NCBI GenBank assembly: GCA_022712835.1
Contig: JAFLJU010000428.1
Location: 1 to 14,438 of the forward strand
Reading direction: 5' to 3'
DNA: 14,438 nt
From: Desulfobacteraceae bacterium
GTDB taxonomy: Bacteria; Desulfobacterota; Desulfobacteria; Desulfobacterales; Desulfobacteraceae
The notes beneath the pieces were generated by a model that made no database searches, had not been told where the DNA came from, and saw only the letters and a program-made list of their open reading frames with translations. Position numbers and translations under genes: made by a program. Shown piece after piece: positions 1-6,010 of the stretch; positions within the stretch are counted from its first letter, which is position 1; every line of letters starts with the position of its first letter.

Positions 1-1
1 A

Positions 2-91
2 GTTCTGGTTATCCTGAGAAAATACTATGCATCCTTGACTGAGAAAGTTGAAGTAAAACTTCAGAGTCATGCAGAAGGAAGCAAGATGTAA
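2..91 (+). CDS. C-terminal fragment of an unidentified protein
   Basis: A reading frame is open from the window edge and ends at TAA 89-91, giving 29 residues that start VLVILRKYYASLTEKVEV and end in EGSKM. A hydrophobic run followed by basic and acidic residues is compatible with the end of a membrane-anchored or helical protein. I do not recognise the family. The gene reading is supported by the terminator that follows at 143-174, correctly placed for a + strand transcript. A 29-codon open frame could still be chance, so confidence is moderate. Confidence 0.45.
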   Translation, partial: VLVILRKYYASLTEKVEVKLQSHAEGSKM

Positions 92-142
92 TTTGTTTGA
101 TTCTATTTAGATGAAAACAAAATTAGATTTGTTATAAAAAAG

Positions 143-174
143 AAGGCCTTTTCCCACGGGGAAAGGCCTTTTTT
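143..174. terminator. Bidirectional intrinsic terminator
   Basis: The arm AAGGCCTTTTCC (143-154) pairs with GGGAAAGGCCTT (159-170) around a CACG tetraloop, with one G-T wobble. A T tract at 169-174 serves + strand transcripts. The A-rich stretch at 136-144 becomes a U tract for minus-strand transcripts. It sits between the convergent ends of the gene tail at 2-91 and the histidine kinase, whose stop codon is only a few bases away, so it probably ends both transcripts. Confidence 0.85.
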
Positions 175-176
175 GT

Positions 177-3017
177 TTAGTTGAGCCATTTACAAATAGT
201 TTCGGTGTATTTACGCATCTCACAGGGTTTTGATAAATGATCCAGAAACTTGTCTTTTTTCTTCAGCCCATCAATGGATTCGATGAACTCAATATTGCCC
301 GAGACAAAAATGATGGGGATCTTTCTATCTTTTTTTCGAATATGGGAATAGACATTCAATCCGTTCAGGGTTCCCGGAAGCATGTAATCCAGACTGACTA
401 GATCAAAGGAATGTGCATCAAAAAGGGAAATAGCTGTTTTTGCATCCTTTGCAAGGGTGATTTCATTTGAAAAGGGTGGATGGGTTAACATCGTTCTAAT
501 TACACTTGCAATGGCCATTTCATCTTCTACCAATAGAATTTTTTTGCCGGAAATGCGCATTTCCCCTTGCACAACTATTTTTTGTTTGTCTGAATCACAG
601 GTTTCAATGGCGGGAAGGGATAAGGTAAACGTTGTTTTGATTCCAGCTTGGCTTTCGAAGAATATTTTTCCTCTATTTTTTTCCATACATTTTTTGACAT
701 TGGCCATGCCGTACCCGGTCCCTTTTATATCCGCTTTATAGACGCCTGTTTCATCTTTGCTGCCTTTTAAGGTGAAGGACGGGGTGTATATGTCCTTTTG
801 GTGTTTATCCGGAATCCCGCATCCGTTATCCGTGATTTCGATGATGATGTTTCCATATTCCTGGGCTGTTTTGATTATCAGTTTCGGATAAAATTCAAGG
901 CTCATGGCATGGATCGAATTCTGGATAATATTGACCAGTGCCTGCTCGATCATGCCGGAATCGGCAAAAATATCCGGCAGGTCGGGGTCAAATATCTTTG
1001 TCAGGTGGATCATAGACAGCTCTTTTTTAAGCAGGCTCAGGACCAGGTCAATTTTTAAATTGAGGTTGAACCGTTCTTCCCTGGGCTCCTGATCCTTGGC
1101 AAAGGCCACCAGATTCTGGGTGAGAATTTGTCCTCTTTTGGTTTGCTGGAAGATGATCTCAAGGCTTGCCAAGGTCTCTTCTTCCCGGCAGTCCATCAGG
1201 GAGAGTTCTGCATTGCCCATGATCGCCCCGAGAATGTTATTGAAATCGTGAGCCATCTTTCCTGCCACCTGGCCCACCAGGGCATATTTTTCCTGTTCAG
1301 CGGCAAAAAGGGAGGCTCGTTCAGCGGATTTTCGTTCGGACAGATCCACAAAACAGATTCGCCCCCCGATCAAATGTTTGTCTTTGAGAACAGGTCCTGT
1401 TGTAATTTGTCCCCAAATCCGGGTGTCATCCTTTTTTAACAACACAAATTCACTGGAGTCAGGTTTGTGTTCCTGGGGGAAACTTGTGATCAGGGACATC
1501 AGCCTTTGATGATCTGTTTTTAAAAAAAGGTCCGGAAGAGAAATACCCGAAGTCAGCGTGTTGTTTTTATATCCGAACCAAACAGCTGCAGCTTGATTGG
1601 CATAGGTGATTCGATGGGACAAATCATATTCACACAAAGGGATCGGAAGCAGATCTGCTGTTATTCTGAATTTTTGCTCACTCTCCCGAAGTTTGGTTAC
1701 CATTTTTTTGCGTTGGATGTTTTCAACTTCCAATGCCTGCTGCTGTTGGGAAACCGTGGAAAAGGCCCGGGAAAATCTTTTGGAGATCAAAATGGCCTGA
1801 ACAAGGATAAAGACAAACAACCCCATGGAGACAAAGTGACCGGTGTAAATGACCTGGCGGGTATATAAAATATCGTTGACAATGGTTAGAATTAAGATGA
1901 AAAATCCTGAGAGGAAAATACCCGAATCACTGCGGTTTATTCGGAATGCTTTGACCAGACAAACCAATCCATATCCCAGGACCACCAGGGTTAATCCTTG
2001 AAAAACTGGCATGCAAGCGGAAAAAAATCGAACCGGCAGAATAAGGGTGATAAGGGAAAATAAAACGCCTGCTCCACAAATCCAGCCAACCACTTTTTTT
2101 GAAACTTCTTTTGGGAAAATGGACAGGGTATACAGGGAAAAGAAGGGGACGCAGGTATAAAAAGAGAGGTAGACGGCTGTTAGCAGGGGGGCATAGGAAA
2201 GATCCGGAATCAGGATAAGAATATAGCGCTCGCCGTGGGTAATGGTCCGAAGGGCGATCATGAGGCAGAATAATCCAAAATAAAGGGTAGATCGGTCCCG
2301 GGGCCTGAACCAGAACAAAAACAGGTGATAGATTCCCATGATAAGGATGCTGCCAACGAGAAATGCATCAATGAATATCCGTTTTTCCCGAAGGTGATAC
2401 AAATCGCTGACCGTCCCGAGGAGAATGGGTTCCCAAATCCCTCCCTGCCAGTGATCAAAATTGGAAACATGTACCAGGATATCCATGGTCAGGGAAGGGG
2501 AAAGAATTGCGGCCACACCCGGCCCATAGCGCGGGATGGTGGTCTCTTTTGTTTTGCCCGGTTTCCCGGAAGAAAACACCGGTTTTCCATCCACATATAT
2601 TTCAAATGCAGTGGCCATATCCAGAACTTTCAGGCCCAGATGGGGGATGTCAGAAGGTAGCAGCACCCGGAGGGTAAAGCTTGCAAAGCCCTGGCCCGGC
2701 AGTTGTTTTAACTTGTATTCATGGCCATTCCAGGTTCCGGGAACCGTGATAAGACTTGCCTTGGATTGAATTTGAGAAGGGACTTGTGTTGAGGGTGTCA
2801 GATGGTGCTGCCAGAAAAATTTCCATTGCCCTGATAGTTCGATGCTTCCTTTCTGAGAAAAATCCCAGTCACTTAAATCAAGGATTCCCTTTTGGGCAAC
2901 GGGATCCCTTGGTTTTTCATTGCCTTTTGCCCCTGGGGAAACAATTAAAAACATGAAGGAAATTAAAAAGATAAATAGGGTGTATCTGAAATATTTCATT
3001 GTTACCAAGCTTTGCAT
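177..3017 (-). CDS. Hybrid sensor histidine kinase with 7TM-DISM sensor, PAS and receiver domains
   Basis: A 946-residue membrane sensor kinase. In order: signal peptide or first membrane helix (about 8-30); extracytoplasmic beta-rich domain resembling 7TMR-DISMED2 (about 45-205, with LSGQWKFFW and VPGTWNG, typical of carbohydrate-binding jelly-roll folds); seven membrane helices (about 213-412); coiled coil (about 420-448); PAS domain (about 448-565); HisKA with H-box GKMAHDFNNILG, phosphoacceptor His590; HATPase with N-box VNIIQNSIHAM, DNGCGIP (730-736) and GTGYGMANV; receiver domain (about 825-946) with E831/D832, Asp877 in SLDYMLPG, Ser906 and Lys930. All catalytic residues are present, so it should autophosphorylate and pass phosphate to its own receiver. 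No DNA-binding output domain is attached, so a phosphotransfer partner must lie elsewhere. A second ATG at 2999 (Met7) gives a more classical signal peptide (MKYFRYTLFIFLIS); neither start has a strong Shine-Dalgarno. The ligand is unknown. Confidence 0.93.
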   Translation of the reverse strand: MQSLVTMKYFRYTLFIFLISFMFLIVSPGAKGNEKPRDPVAQKGILDLSDWDFSQKGSIELSGQWKFFWQHHLTPSTQVPSQIQSKASLITVPGTWNGHEYKLKQLPGQGFASFTLRVLLPSDIPHLGLKVLDMATAFEIYVDGKPVFSSGKPGKTKETTIPRYGPGVAAILSPSLTMDILVHVSNFDHWQGGIWEPILLGTVSDLYHLREKRIFIDAFLVGSILIMGIYHLFLFWFRPRDRSTLYFGLFCLMIALRTITHGERYILILIPDLSYAPLLTAVYLSFYTCVPFFSLYTLSIFPKEVSKKVVGWICGAGVLFSLITLILPVRFFSACMPVFQGLTLVVLGYGLVCLVKAFRINRSDSGIFLSGFFILILTIVNDILYTRQVIYTGHFVSMGLFVFILVQAILISKRFSRAFSTVSQQQQALEVENIQRKKMVTKLRESEQKFRITADLLPIPLCEYDLSHRITYANQAAAVWFGYKNNTLTSGISLPDLFLKTDHQRLMSLITSFPQEHKPDSSEFVLLKKDDTRIWGQITTGPVLKDKHLIGGRICFVDLSERKSAERASLFAAEQEKYALVGQVAGKMAHDFNNILGAIMGNAELSLMDCREEETLASLEIIFQQTKRGQILTQNLVAFAKDQEPREERFNLNLKIDLVLSLLKKELSMIHLTKIFDPDLPDIFADSGMIEQALVNIIQNSIHAMSLEFYPKLIIKTAQEYGNIIIEITDNGCGIPDKHQKDIYTPSFTLKGSKDETGVYKADIKGTGYGMANVKKCMEKNRGKIFFESQAGIKTTFTLSLPAIETCDSDKQKIVVQGEMRISGKKILLVEDEMAIASVIRTMLTHPPFSNEITLAKDAKTAISLFDAHSFDLVSLDYMLPGTLNGLNVYSHIRKKDRKIPIIFVSGNIEFIESIDGLKKKDKFLDHLSKPCEMRKYTETICKWLN

Positions 3018-3069
3018 GCTGTCTATGTTATCATTATCTTGAGATTTTGCCCCGGATCTTAACCCTCAT

Positions 3070-3098
3070 ATTTTGACTGGGATAATTGGCTAAGTCAA
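3070..3098 (-). promoter_or_regulatory. Candidate sigma70 promoter for the histidine kinase
   Basis: On the minus strand, TTGACT (complement of 3093-3098) is followed after 17 bp by CAAAAT (complement of 3070-3075), about 50 bp before the kinase start. The -35 hexamer is also one arm of a perfect 6-bp inverted repeat with 3073-3078, which overlaps the -10 side, so both elements could sit within one operator. The -10 is only a partial consensus match, so this is tentative. Confidence 0.4.
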
Positions 3099-3123
3099 GA
3101 TATGAATGTTTTAGGCAGCAATT

Positions 3124-3155
3124 CTTAGGTAACCTAAGACCGATGGTACCACCGG
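3124..3155. repeat. Two adjacent palindromes upstream of the kinase promoter
   Basis: CTTAGGTAACCTAAG (3124-3138) is a perfect 7-bp inverted repeat around a central A. One base later CCGATGGTACCACCGG (3140-3155) is an 8-bp inverted repeat with one mismatch. Together they lie about 25-60 bp upstream of the candidate -35 element of the kinase, a usual place for activator sites. They could instead be remnants of mobile DNA. Confidence 0.5.
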
Positions 3156-3235
3156 AAAACAATCCATATTTATGTTTCAATCAAAATCTCAATTAAGGAT
3201 TGAGAACATAATAAATTGGACAAAAATTGCGGTCC

Positions 3236-3262
3236 TAATATTCAGATTTGATCTGAATATTA
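3236..3262. repeat. 12-bp perfect inverted repeat
   Basis: TAATATTCAGAT (3236-3247) and ATCTGAATATTA (3251-3262) are exact reverse complements separated by TTG. There is no T tract immediately after it on either strand, so it is not a standard terminator. A protein-binding palindrome or the hairpin of a small transcript are both possible. Confidence 0.6.
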
Positions 3263-3575
3263 TTAGAATTAGAATAGAAAGATCGGAGGCAAGTAAAAAA
3301 GTTTTGGTTATAATTTTAACCACTACCTGCCTAGTAACCTTGGATACCCCAAAGTGACAAATCCTTATATGATTTTTATTCTAATCGAAATCGATGATCC
3401 GAAAATCAGGTTTCTATATTAATAACTGTTGTTTGCGGGAAACCAAAAAAGTCCTGTTGTTAATGTATTAGGATGCCTTTTAACGCTTGGCTCTGCGGAT
3501 TGTAAAAGTGGAAGCGAAACCTGAGTTTTTGCAAGTCCAACAGCAGCAAATTGTTAAGTGGGCCGAATTTACATT

Positions 3576-4532
3576 TTAAATATCACTTACCAGATATTCA
3601 GAGGTTACAAAACGAGATGAAATTTGCTCTAAATAACGATTCCGATTTTTCAGCTTTTGCCATCTGTCAATATTTCTACGAGATATATGCTCCGAATCTT
3701 TGTGAAGTCCATCTTTGTCTCGTTTTATTGCTGACAGCCCTGAAACGCTGTCCAGTCTATTTTCAGCCAAACATATATTCTTCTCAATAAGTTTTGTGGC
3801 ATCTTCAATACTTTCTTTACATAGACCGTTCAACAGATTATGTAGGTGACCAATACTTTCTATCTGCTGCCTTACAATCGGTATTAATTGAACATTATTT
3901 TTGTCGTCAGCGATTTTTTCTAATTCCCTTATTATTTTTTTTTTAAAACGTTTATTCTCTTTCAGATTTTCGATACCGATATATGGGTTAACACTAATAC
4001 TGTGTAGATTTTGTTTTGGAGATGTCATATTTATTAATGTGGGTTTAACCCTTTTCGCCGGAAAACTAATTGATGTTATGGGTAAACCTGCATGCTGAAC
4101 GTGGTTTCGTAATGCTTCAATAACTCGATAACCAAGTCTATTGTCATATTCATCTTTTGCTTTAGTATCGAGCTTTTCAATAATGCCTGAATCTTTTTCA
4201 TAGACTTTATTAAGTGAATGTTTTACCTGATCTTTATACAATGTAACAGCTGTCAAAAAATTAGCTAATCTGCGATTTACTCGGTGTCTGCTATCCTCTA
4301 ATAGGTCGATAACTGTTCCTGGCCGAATACTGTATTGGACAGCCATATCTAAAATTTCACTTTCTAAATCTGCATAGTTTTCCACCAGCAGATCAAGTTT
4401 TTCTTCAATATCTATGCCAAAGAATATAAATTTGTTAGCTCTCCGAATATCAACAAAATCCTTTTCAGAAATATCAATAAAGTCCATAGGACCTAAAGTT
4501 GGCACTGCAATAACGAAATCGAAATCATTCAT
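3576..4532 (-). CDS. Uncharacterised HEPN-like protein (LRNHVQHAGLP motif)
   Basis: A 318-residue soluble, largely helical protein with no signal peptide or membrane segment. The most telling stretch is LGYRVIEALRNHVQHAGLP (about 133-151). It contains Arg142-Asn-His-Val-Gln-His147, matching the R-x4-6-H signature (polar residue after Arg) of HEPN ribonucleases. It is preceded by SRHRVNRRLANFLTAVTLYKD (82-101 region), as in a group of uncharacterised bacterial proteins I recall as NRxLxNFL...LRNYxQHxGLP. HEPN domains are common RNA-cleaving effectors in toxin-antitoxin, Abi and CRISPR systems; an RNase role here is inference. The start is well supported: AGGTGAT lies a few bases before ATG at 4532. 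Codons are clearly more AT-rich than in neighbouring genes, pointing to horizontal acquisition. There is no adjacent antitoxin-like (e.g. MNT) gene; it stands alone, next to a structured RNA on the opposite strand. It has its own promoter at 4577-4605. Confidence 0.75.
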   Translation of the reverse strand: MNDFDFVIAVPTLGPMDFIDISEKDFVDIRRANKFIFFGIDIEEKLDLLVENYADLESEILDMAVQYSIRPGTVIDLLEDSRHRVNRRLANFLTAVTLYKDQVKHSLNKVYEKDSGIIEKLDTKAKDEYDNRLGYRVIEALRNHVQHAGLPITSISFPAKRVKPTLINMTSPKQNLHSISVNPYIGIENLKENKRFKKKIIRELEKIADDKNNVQLIPIVRQQIESIGHLHNLLNGLCKESIEDATKLIEKNICLAENRLDSVSGLSAIKRDKDGLHKDSEHISRRNIDRWQKLKNRNRYLEQISSRFVTSEYLVSDI

Positions 4533-4564
4533 TGTATATCACCTAATAATATGATGTTTTGGCC

Positions 4565-4605
4565 TGGATATTAAGTATTATCCTAAAAATGCGAATAATA
4601 TCCAA
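4565..4605 (-). promoter_or_regulatory. Promoter of the HEPN-like gene, bracketed by an inverted repeat
   Basis: On the minus strand TTGGAT (complement of 4600-4605) and GATAAT (complement of 4577-4582) are exactly 17 bp apart, a good sigma70 pair. A perfect 9-bp inverted repeat, TGGATATTA (4565-4573) and TAATATCCA (4596-4604), brackets it: one arm covers the -35 and the other covers the expected transcription start. A protein bound to both arms would shut the promoter. The leader is about 35-40 nt, ending in the AGGTGAT ribosome site. Confidence 0.6.
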
Positions 4606-4616
4606 CCGATTTGAAG

Positions 4617-4648
4617 ATAAGTTGAATAAAATTCGAAAATCAACTTAT
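4617..4648. repeat. 9-bp inverted repeat upstream of the HEPN promoter
   Basis: ATAAGTTGA (4617-4625) and TCAACTTAT (4640-4648) are perfect reverse complements around a 14-nt A/T-rich loop that contains TTCGAA. A G-T wobble and one more pair extend the stem. It lies just upstream of the -35 of the HEPN-like gene, in the gap before the structured RNA. No T tract follows, so a binding site is more likely than a terminator. Confidence 0.5.
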
Positions 4649-4720
4649 TTGGACAATAACATTCCAGGCTGAAAAATTTCAATAGGAATCTTATTACATT
4701 GATAAACTGATAAAATATGT

Positions 4721-4735
4721 ACCAATCATATTGGT
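4721..4735. repeat. Short palindrome at the 5' edge of the structured RNA
   Basis: ACCAAT (4721-4726) and ATTGGT (4730-4735) pair around CAT and are followed by GGGCTTTTT. It resembles a weak terminator. If the adjacent RNA is an omegaRNA, this DNA would lie at or in its guide and the flank of the former element. Confidence 0.4.
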
Positions 4736-4740
4736 GGGCT

Positions 4741-4946
4741 TTTTATGCGAGTGCCTGTGCTGAACAAAGGTTTCCAGGCATCGGCAGGGTGAAGGGGCTT
4801 AAGCATCGTAAATGAGCGAATCACTAGGACGGTATAGATTCGATCATTTCCGATTCCCTTCCGCTAGGGACTAGCGACTGGGATTTAGCGGCGACCCTTT
4901 ACCCTGACGGTGCCGGGTAAAAGGCACAGCCGTTGAAGACAAAAAC
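4741..4946 (+). ncRNA. Candidate structured RNA, HEARO/omegaRNA-like, without an adjacent IscB gene
   Basis: About 200 nt of GC-richer sequence in an AT-rich gap. It lacks a long open frame but carries ordered stems: TGCCTG (4752-4757) with CAGGCA (4775-4780); CGAATC (4817-4822) with GATTCG (4837-4842); a two-part hairpin, TCCC (4855-4858) with GGGA (4880-4883) enclosing CGCTAG (4862-4867) with CTAGCG (4871-4876); and ACGGTGCC (4907-4914) with GGCAC plus CGT (4923-4933, 3-nt bulge). The last hairpin's loop GGGTAAA (4915-4921) is complementary to TTTACCC (4898-4904), giving an H-type pseudoknot. All of these are read directly. The size, multi-stem plus pseudoknot layout, + strand position just before an ATG-starting frame, and a remembered resemblance to HEARO sequences suggest the omegaRNA of IscB-type (IS200/IS605-related) elements. 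No IscB/IsrB coding sequence follows, so it would be a solo or decayed copy. Structured RNA: fairly sure. HEARO identity: about even odds. Confidence 0.5.
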
Positions 4947-5072
4947 AGATCGGTTAAAATGTTATATGTGATGGTTTTGTTTTCGAAAAATAGGTATAAA
5001 TTTTATTCAGAATGCTTTTTCAGGCATGTTCATATTCGCCCATCGAGAATTGCTGCTTTTTTCCTCCAGGTG

Positions 5073-5107
5073 TTGACTATTCTCGGGTGAACTCTTAATT
5101 TAGAGTT
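5073..5107 (+). promoter_or_regulatory. Sigma70 promoter of the acetyltransferase-pseudouridine synthase unit, with palindrome around the -10
   Basis: TTGACT (5073-5078) and TAATTT (5096-5101) are separated by 17 bp, about 35 bp before the start codon of the downstream gene. The -10 hexamer is exactly framed by a perfect 6-bp inverted repeat, AACTCT (5090-5095) and AGAGTT (5102-5107), so a repressor binding this palindrome would cover the -10. Confidence 0.6.
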
Positions 5108-5136
5108 TTGTTAATCATTAAACTTGGATAATCTCC

Positions 5137-5994
5137 ATGGAAAAAACAAATAATGAATATGCCATCCGGAACATGACCCGTGGCGAACTGAATTTGGTGG
5201 TTGAGTGGGCAGCCAAAGAGGGCTGGAATCCTGGACTTTTTGATGCAGACTGTTTTTTTAAAGCCGACCCCACAGGTTTTTTTGTGGGATTGCTCAAGGG
5301 GGAACCCATTGCCAGCATTTCTGTTGTTAAATACGGTACCTCCTTTGGGTTTTTGGGGTTTTATATTGTTCGGCCGGAATTTCGGGGCAAGGGGTATGGA
5401 CTGAATCTCTGGCGTCATGGCATGAAAACCCTTGACGGTCGAAATGTAGGGCTTGACGGAGTTATGGACCAGCAGTCCAATTATAAAAAATCCGGATTTA
5501 AACTTGCCCATGGAAATATCCGTTACCAGGGAACAGGGGGAGGTCGTCTGCCGGCCAGCCATGAATTTGTTCCCCTCTCCCGGGTTCCGTTGGCGCAGTT
5601 TCATCGTTATGATCGGTCTTTTTTTCCGGAAGATCGGAAACTGTTTATGGAATCCTGGATTTGTCAGCCCCAGGCTTATACACTGGGGATTATCCAGGGC
5701 GGGAACCTTAAAGGATACGGCATGATCAGGCAGTGCCGGGAGGGATACAAAATCGGTCCCTTGTTTGCCGATACCCCGGAACAGGCCGATGCATTGTTTT
5801 TGGCCCTGAAATCAGGGGTGTCGAACCGGGATCCCCTCTTCCTTGACATCCCCCAAAACAATCCACATGCCATTAAACTTGTGGAACACCATCGCATGAC
5901 CCCTGTCTTTGAAACCGCACGAATGTATACCGGCAAATTTCCGAAAATCCCCATGGAAAGGGTATTCGGGGTAACCTCATTTGAACTGGGATAA
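5137..5994 (+). CDS. Two-domain GNAT family N-acetyltransferase
   Basis: A 285-residue cytoplasmic protein with two GNAT-type halves. The N-terminal half (about 8-135) carries the acetyl-CoA pyrophosphate-binding motif A, RPEFRGKGYGLNLWR (79-93), after a strand FLGFYIV. The C-terminal half (about 150-280) resembles the Acetyltransf_18 (YitH/HolE-like) domain, with GYGMIRQCREGYKIGPLFA and FLDIPQNN; it usually packs against the first half. The family transfers acetyl groups to amines; the substrate cannot be read from the sequence. The start at ATG 5137 has only a weak GGAT upstream, but the first domain needs nearly all of this N-terminus. The gene leads a two-gene unit; the next gene's preferred start lies 16 nt after its stop. 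No truncation or frameshift is seen. Confidence 0.88.
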   Translation: MEKTNNEYAIRNMTRGELNLVVEWAAKEGWNPGLFDADCFFKADPTGFFVGLLKGEPIASISVVKYGTSFGFLGFYIVRPEFRGKGYGLNLWRHGMKTLDGRNVGLDGVMDQQSNYKKSGFKLAHGNIRYQGTGGGRLPASHEFVPLSRVPLAQFHRYDRSFFPEDRKLFMESWICQPQAYTLGIIQGGNLKGYGMIRQCREGYKIGPLFADTPEQADALFLALKSGVSNRDPLFLDIPQNNPHAIKLVEHHRMTPVFETARMYTGKFPKIPMERVFGVTSFELG

Positions 5995-6010
5995 TTTAAG
6001 GAAAGAATCT

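Larger units (their letters stand above)
3018..3575. other. AT-rich intergenic region with several palindromes
   Basis: The region holds no supportable complete gene. It contains the candidate kinase promoter, two adjacent palindromes (3124-3138 and 3140-3155), a 12-bp perfect inverted repeat (3236-3262), and near its right end a short open frame that reads like a fragment of an old coding sequence (3484-3579). Short frames such as 3172-3357 have low-complexity translations and no convincing ribosome site, so I do not call them. Confidence 0.6.
4533..5136. other. Intergenic region between the divergent HEPN-like and acetyltransferase genes
   Basis: About 600 bp between divergent genes. From left to right it holds the HEPN leader and promoter, two inverted repeats, the structured RNA (about 4741-4946), a 43-codon frame starting at ATG 4959 and ending at TGA 5088-5090 with no clear ribosome site, and the acetyltransferase promoter (5073-5101). 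I see no tRNA, CRISPR array or complete insertion sequence in it. Confidence 0.65.

Noticed and set aside
3172..3357. 61-residue + strand frame in the intergenic region.
   Set aside because: No good ribosome site, low-complexity translation, and it contains the 12-bp inverted repeat; better explained as non-coding.
4745..4792. Frame MRVPVLNKGFQASAG inside the structured RNA looks like the start of an IscB protein.
   Set aside because: It stops at TGA after 15 codons, and the same bases form the first RNA stem (4752-4757 with 4775-4780). The match to RRXRR N-termini is short and likely chance.
4741..4946. Structured RNA as tmRNA, RNase P RNA, SRP RNA or 6S RNA.
   Set aside because: None of the conserved cores that I know for these RNAs is present, for example the SRP GGAAG tetraloop region or the tmRNA tRNA-like ends.
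5095..5604. Long minus-strand frames opposite the acetyltransferase (and similar ones opposite the pseudouridine synthase and FGGY kinase genes).
   Set aside because: They lie antisense to genes with clear conserved motifs, have no recognisable domains and follow from the codon pattern of the real gene.
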